Shown: piece after piece, positions 45,626 through 53,554 of the stretch | How the letters are laid out: the number at the start of each line of letters is the position of its first letter | Numbering within the stretch: the first letter of the stretch is position 1 | NCBI RefSeq assembly: GCF_010906925.1 | Contig: NZ_VTVE01000003.1 | Coordinates: forward strand, 372,001 to 436,000 | Direction: 5' to 3' | Source of the DNA: Pseudobutyrivibrio xylanivorans | GTDB taxonomy: Bacteria > Bacillota > Clostridia > Lachnospirales > Lachnospiraceae | Length of the DNA stretch: 64,000 bases | Position numbers and translations under genes: made by a program | The notes under the pieces: model-generated | Told to the model about the DNA's origin: nothing | Databases searched by the model: none | The model's input: the letters and a program-made list of their open reading frames with translations, nothing else

Positions 45626-46423
45626 GTGGAAAAGTCGGCAGTATTTTTTGATATAGATGGTACACTTTGGAACTATGACAAATACATACCTGATAGCACT
45701 CGAGTGGCTATTAAAAAGCTTAGAGAAAATGGTCATTTAGCTTTTATATGTAGTGGTAGAGCCAGAGCTTTTATTCAGGACAAGGATTTACTTAGCCTTG
45801 GATTTGATGGCATCGTTTGTTCTTGCGGTTGCCACATTGAAATTGATGGCAAAATTATCTACGAAAAAATATTAGATAAGGGATTTGCCAAGGAAACAAT
45901 CGAGCTAGTTCGTAAATACGGTATTCGTCCTATATTAGAGGGGCCTAAGAAAATCTATATGGACGATAGCGAGTTTGGATTTGATGATGGATTTGGCAAT
46001 ATTCTTCGCCGAGATGTAGGCGAGGATCTTGTGCCAATCGGTGGCGATTATTACGGCGATTGGGTAATCAATAAGATGTCTTGCGCTACAGATATTGAGG
46101 CTGACAAAAGAATTGAGTGTTTTGAGAAGTTATCTGAGCACTATTCAATTATTGAACATAACTCAGGCGTATGTGAGCTTGTGCCAGCAGGACACAGCAA
46201 GGCAACTGGAATGCTTAAGGCCTGTGAGCTAGTAGGTATTGACCCTAAGAATACATATGCAGTAGGCGACAGCGAAAATGATTTGGAGATGCTTCAGACA
46301 GCAGCAGTTGGTATTGCTATGGGCAACGGCACAGATAGAGCAAAAGCCGCAGCGGACTATGTCACTACGGCCTTTGATAAGGATGGCATTTACAATGCCC
46401 TTAAGCATTTTAATTTAATTTAG
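45626..46423 (+). CDS. HAD hydrolase, Cof type
   Basis: The start is GTG 45626 with TAGGAG upstream. The 265-residue phosphatase has motif I FFDIDGTLWNYDK (residues 8-20), a CSGRAR motif II, and GDSENDLEMLQTA late in the sequence. It resembles the protein at 19724. It ends in TAG at 46421-46423, where its last bases overlap the stop of the minus-strand gene. The probable terminator lies inside that gene. Confidence 0.88.
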   Translation: MEKSAVFFDIDGTLWNYDKYIPDSTRVAIKKLRENGHLAFICSGRARAFIQDKDLLSLGFDGIVCSCGCHIEIDGKIIYEKILDKGFAKETIELVRKYGIRPILEGPKKIYMDDSEFGFDDGFGNILRRDVGEDLVPIGGDYYGDWVINKMSCATDIEADKRIECFEKLSEHYSIIEHNSGVCELVPAGHSKATGMLKACELVGIDPKNTYAVGDSENDLEMLQTAAVGIAMGNGTDRAKAAADYVTTAFDKDGIYNALKHFNLI

Positions 46424-47295
46424 TTATCAGAACTAGAACTGTCCTCCCAGGTGGAGTCAGTTCTTTTTTCTTGCAATGAAAAATCCTCATTACAAGATTC
46501 ATTTGAATTATCCTGACCAGCGGAAGAATCATTGCTGCCAGAGTTAATAGGTGTTTCAGATTCGGAAGTATCTTCTTTGTTAGAATCATCTGAATCTTTT
46601 GAGTCACTAATTACAGTTACTTGGCAGGATACAGTTTCAACATCTTTTTTACTAATGCTTTCTATCTTTACTTTGTTATCCGCATATACGTATGCTCTGA
46701 TTTCAAAACTATTGTCTATGTTATTAGATAGCTGATCTACAGAAGAAATAATTTTCTTAACTTCTGGTGAGATATTATCTAAGTCAACAGCTAGAGGCTC
46801 CCCTTTTTTGACACTGAAACTAGCCGATAGTTCCATCACTTCCAATTCTCCTGTAGGGCACAAATTTTCAATGACGTAGTATTCTTGATTATAGATGATA
46901 TCTATGTGGCAGATATCGGTGCAGCTTTCTTCGGTAACCTCTAATAGAGAATCGCTAGTATCTAAAGCGTCGTTCTCAGTTTCTACCTCAGAGTCATCAG
47001 AATCTAAATCCTCGTTCTTGGTTTCTGTCTCAGAGTCATCAGAACCTAAATCCTCATTTTCAGTTTCAGCGGCAGAATCACTAGATTCAAAATCCTCATT
47101 TTCAGTTTCTGTTTCAGATGCGTCAGAGCTTAAACCCTTTTCATCAGAATCTAAGCTGTCTTCATGATTGTCATCACAACTGGTGGAGCATATATTATTA
47201 TCTATAGTTTCTTCAGCGGCAACTACTGTGGTTGATAATGAATATCCAAAAATTGCAGCACATATTATGGCTATCCCAATTTCTCTTTTTTTCAT
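46420..47295 (-). CDS. Secreted acidic protein with four 14-residue repeats
   Basis: The start is ATG at 47295, eight bases after GGAGAT. The 291-residue protein has a signal peptide (basic start, hydrophobic 6-25, cleavage near VVAAEE). Residues 63-118 are four copies of a 14-residue repeat of the type ETENEDLGSDDSET. A middle domain (about 119-240) carries the Cys pairs CTDIC and a later cysteine each side. The C-terminus is Ser/Asp/Asn-rich without a sortase or membrane anchor. Nothing known matches. The whole is strongly acidic and could bind cations or a basic partner. It is the last gene of a three-gene minus-strand operon. Confidence 0.65.
   Translation of the reverse strand: MKKREIGIAIICAAIFGYSLSTTVVAAEETIDNNICSTSCDDNHEDSLDSDEKGLSSDASETETENEDFESSDSAAETENEDLGSDDSETETKNEDLDSDDSEVETENDALDTSDSLLEVTEESCTDICHIDIIYNQEYYVIENLCPTGELEVMELSASFSVKKGEPLAVDLDNISPEVKKIISSVDQLSNNIDNSFEIRAYVYADNKVKIESISKKDVETVSCQVTVISDSKDSDDSNKEDTSESETPINSGSNDSSAGQDNSNESCNEDFSLQEKRTDSTWEDSSSSDN
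46435..46469 (+). terminator. Plus-strand terminator inside the 3' end of the acidic-repeat gene
   Basis: AGAACTG (46435-46441) and CAGTTCT (46458-46464) pair, with TTTTT following. It would end the transcript of the HAD gene within the minus-strand coding sequence. Confidence 0.65.
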
Positions 47296-47338
47296 GTGAA
47301 AATCTCCTCTATAATTTGAAAATATCAATTGGTTTTCT

Positions 47339-49513
47339 TTAATATTTTATGGTTATATAGTTGAAATTGATGGTGGAAGTGATTTTTGCGCTTTCACCAA
47401 TTTCCAAACCAGTGAAGTGTTCTTGCTCGGAGTACATATTGATTACAACGTAGGCACCTTCTAACTGTGAGTCAGAACAGTCACTTAAATCAAAGGTATA
47501 TTTGGTCTCGGTCTGGTAGAGGGTCATAAGAGTAATGGTTTTTATTACTCCCCCTTTTTTGTTGTATATAGTAAATGTATTTTTGGAACCCGAAGCGGAA
47601 ATCGTAATGGATTTTGCGCCAGGTTTGATGTAGCCGGAAGCTAGAGAACAGGTGCCTGAAACAGAGGTGTGAAGGGTAAAACCTTCGCCTGTATAGGTCC
47701 TTGATTCTGTTTGGATATCATGGGTTTTGCCTGAGATTGCAGCCTTGTCACTGGCACGGTATGTGTATGTCCCAGTGGTTTTTCCTACGCGAGTGCTTCT
47801 AGGGGCAACAGGAGTATGGGCAAAATCAGCAGTGTAGATATAGGCTGAATTATCTTCAGTTTTTGTGATAGATGAATCTACGAAGGTTTTTCTATCTCCA
47901 CATCCACGGCAAATTCCCTCGGCCGTACATGATTTATGATTGGCGTCAAAATGATAAGAATACTGATAATCATGACCATTTACTTCACATTGATTTAAAA
48001 CGACGTAGGTCCAATTTACGCTAGTATCTTCCTGATGAGCCCAGCATGAGCCCATTCCGATAATTTGATCGTTGATTTGAAAATAAGATTCTACGTAAAC
48101 AGAAATAGAGGTGGACCATATATATTTTGCATCTAGGGTGATAGTTGGAGAAACACTGTAATTATCAAGATTTTCAGAAATAACTGTTCCTGTAGATGTA
48201 TCTACAATTTGCCATTTATAACCTCTGGCTCTTGAGGAAAAGCTGATAGATTCTACGCCTACGGGCTTTTGAATTGTGAAAGAACCGGTGGCTCTGTGAC
48301 CAGGGCAGTAGAATCCGGATTTATTTGGATCCCACACTGACCTGTTGCATCCAGACATCATAGCAGAGCCACAGACTAAAGTTTCCGTTTGACCTTGTTT
48401 TGCTATGGCATCTGCCACGGCACTGGAAGGACCGCTTGAAGAATGTTTTGCGTAGTATCGAATGAGCCATTCTTTTTTTAGAATTGCAGCAGTTGAATCA
48501 CCATCTACAAAAGTTCTGATACGACTCCAAATACCGTCCCCTGAAAAACAAATGTTATATGCAAACCAATCATAGTCTCCATCACCGAGACTATTTCCGC
48601 TGTAATCGCAATCTCCATCTCCGCCGAAGATTCCGTTCAGATTTACTTCGGTGTAAACATCAGATGTGCGGATGTCTCCAGTCTTTTTATTTGCAGAAAA
48701 TATATTATTAAATAATTCGCCTATACGAATCTGATTATTGCTATTTGCGTAGCTGAAAAATTCTTGTCCTTTTGTGGAATTGAATCCCTCATTTGAAATA
48801 GTCATTAAGTAATATAGGGCTTCATTGTTATTTTTTGCAGCTATTGCGCTAGCACCTCGGGCTTCATAGTCAGGAACAAGATAAGGTAAATAGGTTTTGC
48901 ACCAGTTCTTTTGTGTGGTGCTAATTTCGTTCCATTTGAAAGAAAGAATTGCTAGTACTTTTAAATCCCAATAATCTTTTTTCGTAAATCCGTATTCGAA
49001 AATATTATTGGATTTCTTATAGCCACCTCCCAACATGTAGCCATTTTTTGTTAAGTCAATGATTCCATCACAGAAAACAGGATGGTTCTTATAGCTATTG
49101 CAATAACCTTCAAATACAACTGGGGTTGTATTTATCCAATTGGAAATAAAATCGGAATTTGAGGTGATAGTACTATAAAGAAATGGATCAAAGCTGGAAT
49201 TGTATGTTACTTGAGTGTTTTTAGAAGAAAGGGTGATTCCTGTTGAGCTGGTGTAGTCGCTGTAGTAGGTGCTGGCCCAGTTGGGAGTGCTTGTCTCTTC
49301 TTTAAACAATCTAAACCATTGAGATTGAATGATGGTGTCTTTGTTTCCGGCATTGCTGGTGACATATTTTACTAAATCACTTCTAAAGGGGATGAAAATC
49401 TTTTGCCCCTGGGGTTCTTCTGCTGAAGAAATGATTCCGGTGTTTATAAATGTTCCTGCTATGATAGTGCCAGATAGCAGGATATTAATTGCGGTTTTTA
49501 GAAATTTTTTCAT
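47339..49513 (-). CDS. Large secreted protein of unknown family
   Basis: The 724-residue protein begins with a signal peptide (KKFLKTAINILLSGTIIAGT, cleavage near SSAEE). It has no C-terminal anchor. The first half is Tyr/Asn/Ser-rich, with a likely enzymatic or binding fold (SAIAAKNNNEALYYLMTISNEG, NGIFGGDGDCDY). The middle has a Cys/His cluster (CGSAMMSGC, then GFYCPGH), and further on CEVNGHDYQY with CTAEGICRGCGDR resembles a zinc-ribbon-like pattern seen in bacterial surface proteins. The C-terminal 170 residues are beta-rich and could be an adhesive or carbohydrate-binding domain. I recognise no known family. It lies 14 bases after the stalk-protein gene, so they are cotranscribed. Confidence 0.65.
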   Translation of the reverse strand: MKKFLKTAINILLSGTIIAGTFINTGIISSAEEPQGQKIFIPFRSDLVKYVTSNAGNKDTIIQSQWFRLFKEETSTPNWASTYYSDYTSSTGITLSSKNTQVTYNSSFDPFLYSTITSNSDFISNWINTTPVVFEGYCNSYKNHPVFCDGIIDLTKNGYMLGGGYKKSNNIFEYGFTKKDYWDLKVLAILSFKWNEISTTQKNWCKTYLPYLVPDYEARGASAIAAKNNNEALYYLMTISNEGFNSTKGQEFFSYANSNNQIRIGELFNNIFSANKKTGDIRTSDVYTEVNLNGIFGGDGDCDYSGNSLGDGDYDWFAYNICFSGDGIWSRIRTFVDGDSTAAILKKEWLIRYYAKHSSSGPSSAVADAIAKQGQTETLVCGSAMMSGCNRSVWDPNKSGFYCPGHRATGSFTIQKPVGVESISFSSRARGYKWQIVDTSTGTVISENLDNYSVSPTITLDAKYIWSTSISVYVESYFQINDQIIGMGSCWAHQEDTSVNWTYVVLNQCEVNGHDYQYSYHFDANHKSCTAEGICRGCGDRKTFVDSSITKTEDNSAYIYTADFAHTPVAPRSTRVGKTTGTYTYRASDKAAISGKTHDIQTESRTYTGEGFTLHTSVSGTCSLASGYIKPGAKSITISASGSKNTFTIYNKKGGVIKTITLMTLYQTETKYTFDLSDCSDSQLEGAYVVINMYSEQEHFTGLEIGESAKITSTINFNYITIKY

Positions 49514-49527
49514 AACTCTATCCTCTG

Positions 49528-50859
49528 TTAAAATGGCTTGAATTGACCGTTTACATAATATCCATATGCACCTGTTTGGGAGTTGTAGCCAAATTCAAAT
49601 GTCTTGTTTTTATCGTGAAGTAAATTGTTGATTGCATCGATTTGGGCCTGAAAATCATTTCCCTGATTACTGATAGTTTGATTTACAGTGTTTATCTCAT
49701 TTGAAAAATATGCATTAGAATCATTAATTTGATTAGTGAGATTCTGATTTGAGTCGTTAATTTGGTTAGTGAGATTCTGATTTGAGTTGTTAATTTGGTT
49801 AGTGAGATTCTGATTTGAGTCGTTAATTTGGTTAGTGAGATTTTGGTTTGAGTCATTAATTTGATTTGTCAGATTCTGGTTTGTATCATTGATTTGATTG
49901 GTCAGATTTTCATTAGTTTCATTAATTTGATTTGTAAGATATTGATTTTGCTCAGCTAAACTATCTGAAAGTTCCTTGTACATTCTTTCCATTTCTTCAA
50001 AAGCTGTACGCTGCAAATTACTAATGATTTCATCCAAATCAGATAACTTCCAGCCAACAGTGTTTTCCGGTGAAGATGAATTGTTATCGATAGTTGATAT
50101 GTAAAGGCGCTCGTTGAAAATTACATAATCGCCAGCATTATAAATATTTCCTTCCACATAATCTTTTGCACCAAGAGAATTTTCGTAAGTACGTCGAAGT
50201 TCATTAATCATTGAGTTCAAATTGGAATGGTTTTCAGCCATTCGATTGTCGGCGTAGTTTTGAAGCTTTTCTATCTGTTCATTTAATTCCTTATAATGGA
50301 ATTCATCAATATTCGTATTTACGGATATCTCATTTAGAAGTAATTCTTTCAACTGAGAAATATATTCTTTGTTCTCGGAATATTTATTTTCGATTAGATT
50401 GGAAATGTTTTTGATGTCATTAGAATTTTTATTAACATCTTCATAAATGGTTGTGCTTAGAAGATACTCTTCCATTATCTTATTAAGAGCCTCTTGCTGC
50501 TGGTCTGTAAATCCATTGCTTGATTCCAAATATTCCGCCAACATTTTTAAAATATTTTCCCTAGCTTTATCCTGATTAATATTGCCATCTCCATATTTAC
50601 TTATGGCATCCAAATAGGAATTTGTAATGTAGTCTTGGATTTCTTCGATGGTCAGCTCCGAGGCTGTGACGGTATTCATTTTGCTGATATGTTTGATTCC
50701 GTCAATGACGAAGTGTCCAACAGTAACTAAAAGAATTAACGCTAGCGTTGAAATAAACACTGCGACTTTATTTAATGTTCCGTCTGGATAGCGATAAGTA
50801 TCCATTATGTCTTGAAAAAGGGTATAGTCTTCCCTTGTTGATTTTTTTGATTTTCTCAT
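49528..50859 (-). CDS. Membrane-anchored stalk protein with CBM-like and 11-residue coiled-coil repeats
   Basis: The 443-residue protein has a short cytosolic N-terminus, one membrane segment at about 33-52 (VAVFISTLALILLVTVGHFV), and an outside helical region. Residues 234-273 (GNIYNAGDYVIFNERLYIST, then WKL) resemble a CBM5/12-like carbohydrate-binding module. Residues 307-405 hold about nine 11-residue repeats of NLTNQINDSNQ type, a hendecad pattern that forms a long right-handed coiled coil. The end is FGYNSQTGAYGYYVNGQFKPF-like (about 20 residues, aromatic), a capping motif. It is the first gene of a three-gene minus-strand operon. Confidence 0.75.
   Translation of the reverse strand: MRKSKKSTREDYTLFQDIMDTYRYPDGTLNKVAVFISTLALILLVTVGHFVIDGIKHISKMNTVTASELTIEEIQDYITNSYLDAISKYGDGNINQDKARENILKMLAEYLESSNGFTDQQQEALNKIMEEYLLSTTIYEDVNKNSNDIKNISNLIENKYSENKEYISQLKELLLNEISVNTNIDEFHYKELNEQIEKLQNYADNRMAENHSNLNSMINELRRTYENSLGAKDYVEGNIYNAGDYVIFNERLYISTIDNNSSSPENTVGWKLSDLDEIISNLQRTAFEEMERMYKELSDSLAEQNQYLTNQINETNENLTNQINDTNQNLTNQINDSNQNLTNQINDSNQNLTNQINNSNQNLTNQINDSNQNLTNQINDSNAYFSNEINTVNQTISNQGNDFQAQIDAINNLLHDKNKTFEFGYNSQTGAYGYYVNGQFKPF
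49644..49941 (-). repeat. 33-bp tandem repeats encoding the hendecad stalk
   Basis: Six adjacent units of 33 bases (49711-49908) encode NLTNQIN(D/N)(S/T)NQ with very few differences; more divergent units flank them. Near-identity at the DNA level implies that copy number can change by slippage or recombination. Confidence 0.85.
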
Positions 50860-50900
50860 AAACTCTTTCTCCTTAATAAAAATATAGCTGATAGTTACAT

Positions 50901-50988
50901 AGTTTAGGGGCTTGTATTTCGCCTAAATTGTGAGATAGTCCTCCTTTCTTTTTGGTTAAAAAAACTGATTAAAAATAAAACCTAAACT
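50901..50988 (-). ncRNA. Closing-stem leader of the stalk operon, candidate
   Basis: Reading the minus strand, AGTTTAGG (50988-50981) pairs perfectly with CCTAAACT (50908-50901), enclosing about 72 bases that include GGC-n9-GCC and an AAAGGAGGA stretch. It resembles a riboswitch-like fold but could be chance. No known class fits. Confidence 0.3.
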
Positions 50989-51228
50989 GGGTAATTTGGC
51001 TGACACGCCAATGAATGTGTCAAATCAACACGAGCGATACTTTATCACAGATTTTAAATGATTACAAGTAAATTTTTTTTTGTTATCACTAAAAGATGTG
51101 TAATGAAACTGGGCTATCCCTGTATTTTTCGAGGGAAAATGGCCGTTAAAAAATTCTGAATTGATAAGGAATAGTAGATTATAAAGGATAAATATGTATT
51201 TGTGCGTAAAAATACACAGGTGAGTAAG

Positions 51229-51257
51229 TTGCAAAAAAGACTTTCTTTTTATGTAAT
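51229..51257 (+). promoter_or_regulatory. Promoter of the secreted protease gene
   Basis: TTGCAA at 51229-51234 is spaced 17 bases from TGTAAT at 51252-51257. It gives a leader of about 250 bases. Confidence 0.55.
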
Positions 51258-51272
51258 AATTGTGTAATATAT

Positions 51273-51302
51273 TCGAGAGAAAAGTGAAACACTTTTTCTC
51301 GA
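51273..51302 (+). other. Hairpin at the start of the protease leader
   Basis: CGAGAGAAAAGTG pairs with CACTTTTTCTCG around AAA, with one mismatch. It lies at the 5' end of the predicted transcript, with no T-run, and could stabilise the mRNA. Confidence 0.5.
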
Positions 51303-51366
51303 GACAACTTTGTTAGCAACATAAAAGCATTTAATAATAGTGTTTTTTATGTTTGCAAATACATTA

Positions 51367-51477
51367 GCGTCTAAGACTCAGATGACTACATTTGATTTGA
51401 CTTGAATACAGTAAATGTATTGCGGGATGCTATCCAACTGCGGTGGAGTGCTATTTTTAGGAGAGAATCTTAGACGC
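51367..51477 (+). ncRNA. Structured 5' leader of the protease gene, candidate riboswitch
   Basis: GCGTCTAAGA (51367-51376) and TCTTAGACGC (51468-51477) are perfect 10-base complements that enclose about 91 bases. Inside, TACATTT (51387-51393) pairs with AAATGTA (about 51413-51419), and GGAT-GCT-ATCC forms a third stem. The multibranch layout, 30 to 40 bases ahead of the start codon, is that of a regulatory RNA. It matches no riboswitch consensus I know. Confidence 0.45.
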
Positions 51478-51514
51478 GGGAGTAACTATTTTTTTAAGGA
51501 AGAATGAGGTGTTT

Positions 51515-53122
51515 ATGAAAAACAAGAAACTATGGTTAAGCGTTCCTAGCGTAGCTATGGCTGTAACGGTGGCACTTAGCCAGCCAATGACGTCTTTCGC
51601 TATGGAAGAGGCAGAAACTCAGGAAGTAACTGAGACTCATGAAGTATCTGAGGAAAGTGCTAGTGCAGTTGTAATAGTAGTTCAGGGAACTGATTCTACT
51701 AATGCAGAAGATGAGACAGAAGATGAAGAAGCGGCAGAATCTGATCAGGTGTATGAAGATACAGACGTGGAGGATACAGATGACACAGATGTAGATGACA
51801 CAGATGTAGATGACACAGATGTAGATGACACAGATGATACAGACGTAGACGACACAGACGTGGACGATACAGATGATACAGATACTGACGACACAGACGA
51901 TACGGACATAGACGATACAGATGTGGATGATACACAGGATGAGGAACCTGCACCTGGATATCCAGATGGCCCTGATAATACTGTGGCAGATGATATTGTA
52001 GATGCTGAAAAGTATGGCGAAGAGGGTTATGATTCTAATCTTTGCTGGGCAGCATCAGCAGCAGATGTACTGTGGCAGGCAGGCTACCCACAGAATGCTA
52101 TTAACCCATTAACTAATGAGGTGTTCCAGAGTGAGGATGAGGTTTTCGATTACTTTAGAGCATGTTTTACAGATGAGGGTTCAAATCAGGTTGGAGCGCT
52201 CAGCTATTTTATCGATGGTTACTATCCATATGATGGAATGGAAGGATTCAGTCAGTTAAAGGTAGATGCTCCACAGGGAGGACTTGTTCCAGAAATTAAT
52301 AGTGACGATGTAACAGTATATTTATCTGATAGTGGTGATTTAAGTACAAATATATTTGCTGATTATGAAACATTATTAGCTGAGTACGGTGGAGCAGCAT
52401 CCCTTGGAGTATCTTTCTGGGATCAATCAGAAGAAAAGTATTTAAATGGTCATGCTATTACATTAGTATCTCTTGAGAAGGATGAAGTGGGAAATTATGT
52501 AGGTATTTGGTTTGTAGATTCGGATAATGATAAACTTGTTGAGTGGGAAGAGTTATCAGATGAAGAAAAGGCACAGATTGCAGCAACTGCACCAAATAGT
52601 TGTCAGTATTATACATTGTCAGCAAAAGATATTGATAATGGTTTGTATTGGGTAATTGATGATTATTCTGGTTATGAAACTGTTATTAATTCGCTGGTAT
52701 ATTTAGCACAGTATAACCCAGAGTTATTCGCTCAAATTTATGATGAGGTAATTGGTGGTGGTTCTGGTTCAGGTGCTCCATCTAATTCAATTACTGAGGA
52801 AGCATTTGCGGCTATCAGAAATATGATGGTTGATGCTGGATGGGCTATCTATTCACCATCTAACACAATCTATGATGCAACTAAGGACACAGGTTACAGC
52901 GTATTTGTTGCTGGTCCAACTTCAGAGTTATTAAATGTTTACGTTGATGGTCAGCGTTTAAGTGCTGGCGCCGGCGAATTTAAGGTATACATGAGTCCAA
53001 GCGGTGTATTCTCACTTACAATTGATACAGCAATTATGAGATCATTAGCATCAGGTGAGCACACACTTACATTAGACATGAACTCAGGCGAAGATATTGT
53101 AACAACAATAAATGTACAGTAA
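51515..53122 (+). CDS. Secreted papain-fold cysteine protease, IdeS/Mac-like
   Basis: The 535-residue protein (ATG 51515; a GTG six bases upstream is possible) has a signal peptide with cleavage near SFAMEE. An acidic stretch (32-80) leads to a run of about 14 Asp-Thr units (83-140, DTDVDD type). The catalytic domain follows: Cys177 in NLCWAASAADVLWQAGY, His313 in NGHAITLVSLE, and Asp336 or Asp338 in FVDSDNDK, in the order of IdeS (C66) and related papain-like peptidases. The C-terminal 110 residues are a beta-rich domain. It would be active outside the cell; IdeS itself cleaves IgG, but the substrate here is unknown. No sortase signal is present. Confidence 0.7.
   Translation: MKNKKLWLSVPSVAMAVTVALSQPMTSFAMEEAETQEVTETHEVSEESASAVVIVVQGTDSTNAEDETEDEEAAESDQVYEDTDVEDTDDTDVDDTDVDDTDVDDTDDTDVDDTDVDDTDDTDTDDTDDTDIDDTDVDDTQDEEPAPGYPDGPDNTVADDIVDAEKYGEEGYDSNLCWAASAADVLWQAGYPQNAINPLTNEVFQSEDEVFDYFRACFTDEGSNQVGALSYFIDGYYPYDGMEGFSQLKVDAPQGGLVPEINSDDVTVYLSDSGDLSTNIFADYETLLAEYGGAASLGVSFWDQSEEKYLNGHAITLVSLEKDEVGNYVGIWFVDSDNDKLVEWEELSDEEKAQIAATAPNSCQYYTLSAKDIDNGLYWVIDDYSGYETVINSLVYLAQYNPELFAQIYDEVIGGGSGSGAPSNSITEEAFAAIRNMMVDAGWAIYSPSNTIYDATKDTGYSVFVAGPTSELLNVYVDGQRLSAGAGEFKVYMSPSGVFSLTIDTAIMRSLASGEHTLTLDMNSGEDIVTTINVQ
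51761..51940 (+). repeat. Low-complexity Asp-Thr codon repeat
   Basis: Runs of GATGACACAGATGTA-type units encode DTDVDD repeats between the signal region and the protease domain. Units vary synonymously (GAT/GAC, ACA throughout), which suggests selection on the peptide, not just recent slippage. Confidence 0.8.
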
Positions 53123-53128
53123 TAAAAT

Positions 53129-53180
53129 ACTCGAAAAAGGATAGGGGGAAGCGACTAACGTTTTATATGTCCTTTTCGAG
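53129..53180 (+). other. Long hairpin after the protease gene
   Basis: CTCGAAAAAGGA (53129-53140) can pair with TCCTTTTCGAG (53170-53180) across a 29-base loop. A more compact hairpin follows at 53204-53236. Confidence 0.5.
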
Positions 53181-53203
53181 ATAAAGCACTCAGATAGCAA
53201 AAT

Positions 53204-53236
53204 TAAGGCAGTATCGCAAATGCGGTACTGCCTTAT
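53204..53236 (+). terminator. Hairpin terminator of the protease gene
   Basis: AAGGCAGTATCGCA pairs with TGCGGTACTGCCTT (one T-G pair) around AA. The downstream ATTACC gives little T-tract, so strength is uncertain. Confidence 0.6.
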
Positions 53237-53253
53237 TACCCTATTACCAAGCC

Positions 53254-53282
53254 TTGACAGAATGAGGAATTTTTTCTATTAT
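53254..53282 (+). promoter_or_regulatory. Strong promoter of the valS T-box leader
   Basis: A perfect TTGACA (53254-53259) is followed after 17 bases by TATTAT (53277-53282). Confidence 0.85.
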
Positions 53283-53295
53283 TAGTTAAGTTTAA

Positions 53296-53540
53296 ATGCA
53301 TAGATGAAGAGGAGTACGCAGAGCTCGTTCTGTAGAGAGGACCGCTCACCGGCTGAAAGGTGGTCTAGAATAGAATTGCGGAAGGTAGCTTCGGAGCAGG
53401 TGGTGAACAAAGCGCCTTTGAGCGGACAAGCCAACCCGAGTCGTTCCCGTAAGGAATAAGATGAGTGATAAATGCAGGTGGTAACGCGTCAAACAACGCC
53501 CTGTGTACAGCAATTTGCCGTACACAGGGCGTTCTTAATG
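53296..53540 (+). ncRNA. T-box riboswitch leader of valS
   Basis: The leader has the T-box sequence AGGTGGTAACGCG at 53476-53488, an AGTA motif at 53313-53316 on the 5' side of Stem I, and a specifier region GAAGGTAGC with a probable GUA (valine) codon at 53385-53387. AACGCCCTGTGTAC (53495-53508) and GTACACAGGGCGTT (53520-53533) form a perfect 14-base terminator stem. Uncharged tRNA-Val would favour the antiterminator and turn on valS. The terminator is followed by CTTAATG, not a T-run. Confidence 0.92.
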
Positions 53541-53554
53541 TGGTGGCTAAATAC

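Larger units (their letters stand above)
50860..51514. other. Divergent regulatory region between the stalk operon and the protease gene
   Basis: No gene fits in this 655-base region. On the minus strand, the leader of the stalk gene holds a closing pair (50901-50908 with 50981-50988). TGACAC (51001-51006) and GTGTCA (51017-51022) form an operator-like inverted repeat. On the plus strand there is a promoter at 51229-51257, a hairpin at 51273-51302 and a structured leader at 51367-51477. The stalk gene has AAGGAGAAAGAG before its ATG. Confidence 0.6.

Noticed and set aside
51699-51953. 84-residue minus-strand frame rich in Tyr, His and Leu
   Set aside because: It is the antisense of the Asp-Thr codon repeats of the protease gene; the composition comes from the repeat.
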